Source: a bacterium
GTDB lineage: Bacteria > Patescibacteriota > Minisyncoccia > Phycocordibacterales > GCA-002787175
Assembly: GCA_030689285.1 (NCBI GenBank)
Contig: JAUYJM010000053.1
Coordinates: 1 to 10,010 of the forward strand
Length of the DNA: 10,010 nucleotides
Direction: 5' to 3'
The notes below the pieces were generated by a model that saw only the letters and a list, made by a program, of their open reading frames with translations, ran no database searches and was not told the DNA's origin. Both the position numbers and the translations under genes were made by a program. Shown piece after piece: positions 6,055 through 10,010 of the stretch (positions are counted from its first letter, which is position 1; every line of letters starts with the position of its first letter).

Positions 6055-7170
6055 ATGTCTCCCTTCCATAAAAATAAAATCAAAGTGGATAGAGTTCTTC
6101 TCACTCTGACATCTATATTGGTAATAGGTGGTATTTTTATATTTATCTCCGCCGCTATGGGGCTTTTAGCACGGGAAAAAGCGGTATTTTTTCAGGTTTT
6201 GGGAAGTCAGCTCGGTTTCGGGCTTGTTTTGGGGAGCGTCGCCGCTTGGGTTGCGTCAAGAGTTCACTACAAGTTCTGGAGAAAATACGCGTTTTATATT
6301 TTTCTGGTGTCAATCTTGTTGACTCTTTTGCCGTTTGTGCCGGGAATCGGCCTTTCACACGCGGGAGCCAGCCGATGGTTTGTAATCGCCGGAATTTCTT
6401 TTCAGCCGGCGGAAATTCTGAAGCTCGGGTTCGTCATTTATTTTGCCACTTGGTTATCCGGCGTAAATCGGTCTATTCACTCGTATCAGTACGGTATAGT
6501 ACCGCTTTTTATTCTACTCGGGGTTACCGGAGCAGTGCTTCTGAGTCAGCCGGACACGGGAACTTTTCTTTCAATAGTTTTCGCGGCTCTGGCTATGTTT
6601 ATCGCGGCGGGCGCAAAGTGGAGAGACATTCTGATTACTTCTTTGGTCTTGATGATTTGCGCGGGAGGGCTTGTCGCGACAAGGCCGTATTTATTGGAGC
6701 GATTTACGACTTTTGTGAACCCTTCTGCCGACCCTTGGGGTTCAAGTTATCAAGTGAGACAGTCGCTTATTGCCATAGGGTCTGGCGGCGTGTGGGGAAG
6801 AGGATTTGGACAAAGCGTGCAAAAATTCCAATATCTTCCCGAACCGGTTGGGGACTCAATTTTTGCCGTTTTTGGCGAAGAATGGGGTTTTGTCGGAGTG
6901 TTGACTCTTATAGGGCTTTTCGTCGCTTTTTCTTTAAGGGGTCTATTGTTGGCTAGGAGATCTCCCGACATTTTCGGTGGACTACTTATCATAGGTATTG
7001 TTATACTTATTGTTGTCGGAGCGTTTGTAAATATTGCTTCAATGCTTGGAATTTTTCCGCTATCCGGCCAACCTCTACCGTTTGTAAGTCATGGAGGCTC
7101 GGCGCTTTTTGTAAGTCTTGTGTCCGTGGGTATAATCTTAAACGTATCCAGGTACGCAAAGCAGTCATAA
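6055..7170 (+). CDS. ftsW: FtsW/RodA-type (SEDS) peptidoglycan glycosyltransferase
   Basis: A SEDS-family membrane enzyme that polymerises lipid II into glycan strands, in partnership with a class B PBP. From ATG 6055 it has 371 residues and about ten hydrophobic segments. Family marks are FQPAEILKLGF (116-126), SQPDTGT (164-170), and the large extracellular loop NPSADPWGSSYQVRQSL (222-238) whose D226 fits the catalytic aspartate. LPEPVGDSIFAVFGEEWGF (261-279) and SGQPLPFVSHGGSAL (337-351) follow. The last two motifs fit FtsW better than RodA, though no class B PBP lies nearby to decide. A TTG at 6001 overlapping the upstream stop would add 18 polar residues; I prefer the ATG because membrane segments begin soon after it. 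It is probably cotranscribed with scpB and the PBP gene. Confidence 0.93.
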   Translation: MSPFHKNKIKVDRVLLTLTSILVIGGIFIFISAAMGLLAREKAVFFQVLGSQLGFGLVLGSVAAWVASRVHYKFWRKYAFYIFLVSILLTLLPFVPGIGLSHAGASRWFVIAGISFQPAEILKLGFVIYFATWLSGVNRSIHSYQYGIVPLFILLGVTGAVLLSQPDTGTFLSIVFAALAMFIAAGAKWRDILITSLVLMICAGGLVATRPYLLERFTTFVNPSADPWGSSYQVRQSLIAIGSGGVWGRGFGQSVQKFQYLPEPVGDSIFAVFGEEWGFVGVLTLIGLFVAFSLRGLLLARRSPDIFGGLLIIGIVILIVVGAFVNIASMLGIFPLSGQPLPFVSHGGSALFVSLVSVGIILNVSRYAKQS

Positions 7171-7197
7171 ATCCAAATCTGCAGAGTCAATTATTAC

Positions 7198-7248
7198 CAT
7201 ACTGGGCGTTCAAGCGCGTGCGGTGTTGACACCTCCCAGTATGTTTTT
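7198..7248 (+). terminator. Likely terminator after ftsW
   Basis: CATACTGGG (7198-7206) pairs perfectly with CCCAGTATG (7235-7243), and TTTTT (7244-7248) follows. The 28-base interior is long for a terminator but can fold further: GGTG (7222-7225) with CACC (7230-7233), and GCG (7206-7208) with CGC (7215-7217) if the outer stem frays by one pair. The element lies 27 bases after the ftsW stop and probably ends the scpB-ftsW transcript. Confidence 0.55.
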
Positions 7249-7251
7249 AAA

Positions 7252-7480
7252 GGGACTGTTGCCAAATAGGCTTTTGGAGGCGATTTTTGGGAAAATTAGC
7301 GCGAGCCCCGTTAGAAGCAAAGCTTCTAACGGGGCGAGGCGAAGTTTGAAATTTTTAGCTTAATGTCGTAGAAACGATTAACGAATAGCGCATGCGAATA
7401 AGTATTGGCTAAAAATTTTTAACAAGCCGCAGCCGAATTTTCACGGAAATCGGCAAAAATGGATATTCGGCAACAGTCCC
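7252..7480 (+). promoter_or_regulatory. Long multi-hairpin element before murG
   Basis: GGGACTGTTGCC (7252-7263) is perfectly complementary to GGCAACAGTCCC (7469-7480) across 205 bases. Nested inside are a 14-bp hairpin (7305-7335), an 11-bp inverted repeat AAATTTTTAGC (7349-7359) with GCTAAAAATTT (7408-7418), and a hairpin from GCCGA (7432-7436) and TCGGC (7450-7454). The stretch 7433-7468 is homologous to the interior of the stem-loop before scpB. No coding frame or clear promoter is visible. murG starts 26 bases downstream. A structured 5' leader or a non-autonomous mobile element with terminal inverted repeats are the two main readings. Confidence 0.6.
7305..7335. repeat. 14-bp hairpin repeat GCCCCGTTAGAAGC, copy 1
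   Basis: GCCCCGTTAGAAGC (7305-7318), loop AAA, then its exact complement (7322-7335). The same hairpin occurs in opposite orientation at 9819-9849, with one base pair changed on both arms, and a third partial copy reaches the window end. It lies inside the multi-hairpin element before murG. No T run follows, so it does not read as a terminator. Confidence 0.75.
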
Positions 7481-7506
7481 CTAACACCCAGTTTCCCATT
7501 CCATAT

Positions 7507-8634
7507 ATGAAAATATTATTTACTGGCGGTTGCACGGGCGGACACTTTTATCCGATTATTGCCGTTGCCGAAAAAATAAATGAGCAAGCCAAAGAAAAAC
7601 GTCTTTTGCCGCCCCAGCTTTTTTTTATGTCGGACAGTCCTTACGACCAAGGCCTTCTATTTGACAACAACATAGCTTTTGTAAAATCTACTTCTGGCAA
7701 AATACGCAGATATTTCTCCTTAAAAAACTTTTTTGATATTTTTACGATGGTTCGTGGCAGTGTGAAAGCGATTTGGACGGTGTTTAAAATATATCCGGAT
7801 GTCGTCTTTGGAAAGGGCGGACACGGCAGCTTCCCGGCGCTTTTCGCCGCGCGAGTTTTAAAAATTCCCGTAATCATTCACGAGTCTGATAGCTCACCGG
7901 GCAGAGTAAACGCTTGGGCGGCCAAATTTGCGGAGCGTATCGCCATATCTTATCCTCAAGCGGCGGAAAATTTTCCTAAAGATAAGGTTGCTGTAACGGG
8001 CAACCCCATAAGACAGGAGCTTTTGCCCAGACCGCTACCGGGCGCGCGGGAGTTTTTAAAATTGGAAGAAGGCGTGCCGGTCATTTTGGTTGTCGGAGGT
8101 TCGCAAGGTTCACAGACGGTCAACGACGCCGTTGTGGACATTTTGCCGGCGCTTGTGGAAAAATATAGTATTATTCACCAGACTGGAAAAGCCAATATAA
8201 ATGAGATAAAAATAACGACAGATGGGATTTTGGACCAAAATCCTCACAAAGGGAGATATAAGCCGTTTGGATATCTGGACGATACGGCGCTTAGAATGTC
8301 TATGAGCGCGGCCAAGCTTGTGATATCAAGGGCGGGTTCAAGTATTTTTGAAATAGCCGCTTGGGGCATTCCGTCTGTTGTAATTCCGATACCCGAAAAC
8401 GTGAGTCACGACCAGACAAAAAACGCTTTTTATTTCGCGAGGTCTGGAGGGTGTGTCGTGATAGAAGAAAACAATCTTACTCCCACGATTTTGCTGTCTG
8501 AAATTGAACGCCTGTTAAATAACGGTGAACTTTACGGCAAAATGGCCGAATCGGCCAAGTCTTTCGCGCGTCTCGACGCCGCGGATAAGATTGCTAAGGA
8601 GATTTTGGAGATGGCGCTGAAGCATGAAGTATAA
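7507..8634 (+). CDS. murG: MurG, lipid II synthase (UDP-GlcNAc:lipid I N-acetylglucosaminyltransferase)
   Basis: A GT28-family glycosyltransferase at the inner face of the membrane that adds GlcNAc to lipid I, giving lipid II, the substrate of the FtsW-type polymerase encoded upstream. From ATG 7507 it has 375 residues. Marks are TGGCTGGHFYP (6-16; the glycine-rich loop usually reads GGGTGGH, so C9 replaces a glycine), HES at 125-127 followed by SSPGRVN, GGSQGSQTVND (197-207) and SRAGSSIFEIAAWG (274-287). HDQTKNA (301-307) is the UDP-GlcNAc-binding end. An in-frame ATG at 7459 lies inside the 3' part of the upstream element and would add 16 unconserved residues (MDIRQQSPNTQFPIPY), so I reject it. 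No Shine-Dalgarno sequence is visible. The bases just before the start (7483-7502) are a CCCA/TTCC-rich run. Confidence 0.95.
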   Translation: MKILFTGGCTGGHFYPIIAVAEKINEQAKEKRLLPPQLFFMSDSPYDQGLLFDNNIAFVKSTSGKIRRYFSLKNFFDIFTMVRGSVKAIWTVFKIYPDVVFGKGGHGSFPALFAARVLKIPVIIHESDSSPGRVNAWAAKFAERIAISYPQAAENFPKDKVAVTGNPIRQELLPRPLPGAREFLKLEEGVPVILVVGGSQGSQTVNDAVVDILPALVEKYSIIHQTGKANINEIKITTDGILDQNPHKGRYKPFGYLDDTALRMSMSAAKLVISRAGSSIFEIAAWGIPSVVIPIPENVSHDQTKNAFYFARSGGCVVIEENNLTPTILLSEIERLLNNGELYGKMAESAKSFARLDAADKIAKEILEMALKHEV

Positions 8635-8635
8635 A
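8605..8635 (+). promoter_or_regulatory. Promoter inside the murG 3' end, for the zinc-ribbon gene
   Basis: TATAAA (8630-8635) overlaps the murG stop codon. A possible -35, TTGGAG (8605-8610), is 19 bases upstream, rather far. Transcription would start around 8641-8644, at the ATG of the zinc-ribbon ORF. The -10 is good and the -35 weak. Confidence 0.4.
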
Positions 8636-8643
8636 ACTTTGTT

Positions 8644-8826
8644 ATGCGCAAGGCGGAAGGTAACAATAAGAAAAAAGTTGCTGGAATTAGGTCTGTTGAA
8701 TACTTCAACCATTTTCGTTGCGGTTTTTGTAACGGTTGGTGGGGAATCGGAGACGCGCCGCGACAAAGGAAAAACTGGTTTTGTCCTTGGTGCGGAAAGG
8801 AAAATGAATACGATAAAGTTGAGTAA
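8644..8826 (+). CDS. Small zinc-ribbon protein (60 residues)
   Basis: The ORF has two CxxC knuckles, C26/C29 (CGFC) and C47/C50 (CPWC), 17 residues apart, a classic four-cysteine zinc ribbon. Aromatic residues surround the site (FRCGFCNGWWGIGDAP and NWFCPWCGKEN), and a basic N-terminus (MRKAEGNNKKKVAGIR) precedes it. I recall similar short proteins in Parcubacteria genomes but know of no assigned function; nucleic-acid or ribosome binding would be a guess. The gene begins ten bases after the murG stop with no Shine-Dalgarno sequence and a TATAAA box eight bases before its ATG. An overlapping frame (8624-8836) has no such pattern and is judged a shadow. Confidence 0.75.
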   Translation: MRKAEGNNKKKVAGIRSVEYFNHFRCGFCNGWWGIGDAPRQRKNWFCPWCGKENEYDKVE

Positions 8827-8908
8827 CAGGTCATAGGACTTACACGTTTGCCTCCCGATTCTTCCATTCGTAAAGGGTGAGAAAGCGAATGCGTGGAGCT
8901 TTCGCAAG

Positions 8909-8957
8909 ACTCATTGAGGATTTTTGTGAGCGAAGCGAAACAAAAAGCCCAATGAGT
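8909..8957. repeat. Long hairpin ACTCATTG / CAATGAGT
   Basis: ACTCATTG-a-GG-a-TTTTTGT (8909-8927) pairs with ACAAAAA-g-CCC-AATGAGT (8940-8957): 17 base pairs with one bulge and one mismatch, around the loop GAGCGAAGCGAA. The mixed composition and absence of a following T run argue for a repeat hairpin over a terminator. Confidence 0.65.
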
Positions 8958-8974
8958 GGACAGCTTCTGTAAGA

Positions 8975-9003
8975 AGCACTGCATTCTTATGCAGGAGGGA
9001 TTT
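8975..9003 (+). repeat. Left copy of a perfect 29-bp inverted repeat around doxX
   Basis: These 29 bases, beginning AGCACTGCATTC and ending AGGAGGGATTT, are the exact reverse complement of 9765-9793. The copy contains the hairpin CTGCAT-TCTT-ATGCAG (8979-8994). Confidence 0.85.
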
Positions 9004-9054
9004 TTTCTTCCATTCGCACTCGCCTCTTTCCGCAAATCTCCCCAAGGAGAGCCC

Positions 9055-9092
9055 CCTTTGCTCCGTCGTTAAAGCTTTGGCGGCACGCGGTA
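9055..9092 (+). repeat. Left copy of the second inverted repeat around doxX
   Basis: TAAAGC at 9070 through CGCGGTA at 9092 matches the reverse complement of 9694-9716 at 22 of 23 positions, and the similarity extends left to 9055 at a lower level (CCTTTGC shared). It lies inside the 29-bp repeat, as on the right side, so both modules keep their order relative to doxX. Confidence 0.8.
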
Positions 9093-9166
9093 TGAAATGG
9101 GCAATAGTTGAAAGGGGTAATAGTAGGAATAGGAGCCGTGTGAGGAAGTTCTATCAAAGTGGAAAA

Positions 9167-9625
9167 CTATTCGGCAAAAGACTTCTGAAGAGGTTTTTTA
9201 TTGCCACAAAAAAGACTGTCAAGTGAAAGAGCGCCCGCGCCGGTCATTGACAGAGCCAGAGCTGAAGCAAAGAGAATCATCACAAACTCATAACCGCCGT
9301 TTGATAGATAAAACCCTTTCTCAAGGTGGACTAGGAAAAATGCCACTAGCATATCAATGCATAAGAGGATGCTTAAAAATCTGGTCAGTACCCCTATGAT
9401 TAGCGCAATACCGCCGATAAGCTCTACCGTAATCACTACCCACGCGAAAAACATCGCGGCTGGAACTCCGAGCGAGTCCAAAAAACCGGCAAACTGCTCT
9501 ACTCCCATTTCATTTAGCTTTTGATAACCATGCATGGCAAATATTGCTCCAGTCGCGAGGCGAAGAAACAACGGGGCGATTCCCTGCCACTTTGCGCCAC
9601 AGTCGCAAAAAAGAAAATTAGACAT
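9167..9625 (-). CDS. DoxX-family membrane protein
   Basis: A 152-residue four-helix membrane protein of the DoxX/DUF-type family. Members are small membrane proteins often linked to redox or thiol stress; the role here is unknown. Hydrophobic segments lie at about 16-32, 56-79, 84-100 and 112-129. The N-terminal family pattern LFLRLATGAIFAMHGYQKL (19-37) and the VELIGGIALIIGVLTR segment (67-82) are clear. A CDC pair stands near the start (C7, C9) and another cysteine at 140. The ATG at 9625 gives a full-length member; it has no Shine-Dalgarno sequence. It is the only minus-strand gene, runs convergent to murG and the zinc-ribbon gene, and is enclosed by inverted repeats, so it may be a cassette or simply a gene between repeat blocks. 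Confidence 0.88.
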   Translation of the reverse strand: MSNFLFCDCGAKWQGIAPLFLRLATGAIFAMHGYQKLNEMGVEQFAGFLDSLGVPAAMFFAWVVITVELIGGIALIIGVLTRFLSILLCIDMLVAFFLVHLEKGFYLSNGGYEFVMILFASALALSMTGAGALSLDSLFCGNKKPLQKSFAE

Positions 9626-9644
9626 AGATGATAACGTATGTTTA

Positions 9645-9661
9645 CTTATAATAAATATAAG
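9645..9661 (-). promoter_or_regulatory. Possible -10 region of doxX
   Basis: Read on the minus strand, this stretch contains CTTATA and TATAAG around TTTAT, giving TATTAT or TATAAG as a -10 box about 20 bases before the ATG. CTTATA/TATAAG is also a 6-bp inverted repeat. No good -35 box is visible, so support is weak. Confidence 0.3.
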
Positions 9662-9693
9662 ACTTACGCACTTGGCTCATATTCCTCCTTTCT

Positions 9694-9731
9694 TACCGCG
9701 TGCCGCCAGAGCTTTAGCGGTGGCGCAAAGG
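9694..9731 (-). repeat. Right copy of the second inverted repeat around doxX
   Basis: The reverse complement of the 9055-9092 module: TACCGCGTGCCGCCAG then AGCTTTA, with one difference over 23 bases, then a weaker extension to GCAAAGG (9725-9731). It lies about 70 bases upstream of the doxX start. Confidence 0.8.
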
Positions 9732-9735
9732 AGGT

Positions 9736-9753
9736 GTCACATTCTTATGTGAC
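9736..9753. repeat. Hairpin GTCACAT-TCTT-ATGTGAC
   Basis: A 7-bp perfect stem with the loop TCTT. Hairpins at 8979-8994 (loop TCTT) and 9774-9789 (loop AAGA, the same loop inverted) share the loop and the two closing AT pairs but differ in the outer stem, which is complementary in each. GGAGGATTT (9754-9762) and AAATCCCTCC (9765-9774) form a further stem between this hairpin and the next. Confidence 0.65.
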
Positions 9754-9764
9754 GGAGGATTTAG

Positions 9765-9793
9765 AAATCCCTCCTGCATAAGAATGCAGTGCT
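9765..9793 (-). repeat. Right copy of the perfect 29-bp inverted repeat around doxX
   Basis: Exact reverse complement of 8975-9003, about 760 bases apart. It contains CTGCAT-AAGA-ATGCAG (9774-9789). Confidence 0.85.
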
Positions 9794-9818
9794 CCCTTTA
9801 CTCCCACCCCTCACCCTC

Positions 9819-9849
9819 GCCCCGTTAGAAACTTTGTTTCTAACGGGGC
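9819..9849. repeat. 14-bp hairpin repeat GCCCCGTTAGAAAC, copy 2 (inverted orientation)
   Basis: GCCCCGTTAGAAAC (9819-9832), loop TTT, then its exact complement (9836-9849). The loop TTT and the flanks (CTC before, TCGCG after) match the reverse complement of copy 1 at 7305-7335, so this copy is inverted. One stem pair is changed on both arms (GC to AT). Another start, GCCCCGTTA at 10002-10010, is cut by the window end and has the same left flank as this copy. Confidence 0.75.
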
Positions 9850-10010
9850 TCGCGGACTCGGGAGGTCAATAGTATTTTTCTGGCTAGAAAAATCTTTCAA
9901 CCCTGCCTCGCGCCGTCGCGCTCCGGCCTTGCGGAAGCTCCAAGTGTTCGCTTCCTCACCCCTCTGGCAGGGGAGCATGGGAGAAAAAATCCATCCCCCT
10001 CGCCCCGTTA
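9850..10010. repeat. Repeat-rich gene-free end of the window
   Basis: No convincing coding frame. Visible hairpins are ATTTTTC (9874-9880) with GAAAAAT (9887-9893), and CCCCT (9959-9963) with AGGGG (9969-9973), followed by a partial third copy of the GCCCCGTTAG repeat at the very end. The block continues the composition of 8827-9166. Confidence 0.5.

Larger units (their letters stand above)
8827..9166. repeat. Gene-free block of adjacent hairpins and repeat modules
   Basis: No protein frame here is convincing. In order the block holds ATAGGACTTACACGTTTG (8833-8850, related to 9657-9674), GAAAGC with GCTTTC (8881-8886 and 8898-8903), a long hairpin (8909-8957), GCTTC with GAAGC (8963-8977), and CTGCAT with ATGCAG (8979-8994). 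CTCC with GGAG at 9038-9049 and the module 9055-9092, inverted again at 9694-9731, follow. TTCTTCCATTCG occurs twice (8859-8870, 9005-9016). The last part (9100-9135) is a purine-rich run with AATAGT and AATAGG units. It looks like stacked repeats, not a single gene remnant. Confidence 0.6.

Noticed and set aside
6246..6956. A 236-codon plus-strand frame inside ftsW
   Set aside because: It is a +1 shadow of a clear SEDS-family gene; its translation is arginine/serine/cysteine-rich with no membrane or domain pattern.
7198..7243. tRNA or tRNA-like gene after ftsW
   Set aside because: The 9-bp outer stem and small inner hairpins suggest it at first, but there is no T-loop GTTCGA motif, no anticodon arm of proper size, and the unit is only 46 bases and ends in TTTTT.
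7459..7506. ATG start for murG at 7459
   Set aside because: It lies in the conserved core of the upstream element, and the added residues precede the universal MKILFTGG start of MurG.
8515..9035. Long minus-strand open frames (130 and 167 codons) opposite the end of murG and the zinc-ribbon gene
   Set aside because: They run through the hairpin block and opposite a convincing zinc-ribbon gene, have serine/proline-rich shadow-like composition and resemble no family.
9601..9652. Plus-strand promoter (TAGACA and TATAAT) over the doxX start
   Set aside because: The spacer would be 22 bases and no gene follows on the plus strand.
8827..10010. CRISPR array
   Set aside because: The repeats are hairpins of differing sequence and spacing, in both orientations, with no regular spacers and no cas genes in the window.

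Overview
The window looks like a chromosomal segment from a Candidate Phyla Radiation (Patescibacteria) bacterium, most likely of the Parcubacteria lineage. This rests on three things: short, economical housekeeping genes; AATTCCAAA-type repeats inserted in frame in leuS; and a tiny zinc-ribbon protein of a kind I associate with these genomes. No rRNA or taxonomic marker other than LeuRS is present, so the lineage is an inference.

Layout. Bases 1-138 hold the tail of an unrecognised gene. A candidate 37-residue membrane peptide (221-334) follows, with a good intrinsic terminator (363-396). leuS (511-3111) starts right at the expected transcription start of a near-consensus promoter. A regulatory-looking gap (3112-3407) contains a perfect 32-bp palindrome, a strong promoter, a 26-codon ORF and a second palindrome with the same TTTTGCAAAA centre. 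scpA (3408-4148) follows. A stem-loop element (4285-4343) stands just before scpB (4358-4918), which runs into a D,D-carboxypeptidase/endopeptidase-type penicillin-binding protein (4923-6008) and ftsW/rodA (6055-7170), apparently one operon. After a likely terminator comes a gene-free multi-hairpin element (7252-7480), murG (7507-8634) and a 60-residue zinc-ribbon protein (8644-8826). The rest is a repeat-rich area of nested hairpins and inverted repeats. It encloses one gene, a DoxX-family membrane protein on the minus strand (9167-9625), and continues to the window end.

Functionally the plus-strand genes join chromosome organisation (ScpA and ScpB, partners of SMC) with peptidoglycan synthesis and trimming (MurG makes lipid II, FtsW/RodA polymerises it, the DacA-like enzyme trims peptide stems), alongside leucyl-tRNA charging.

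The most unusual signals are non-coding. Two homologous stem-loop elements stand directly before scpB and murG, with a conserved core but different, internally complementary outer stems. Several genes appear to have leaderless transcripts, with a -10 box 6-8 bases before the ATG. A family of oriented hairpin repeats and a perfect 29-bp inverted repeat bracket doxX.
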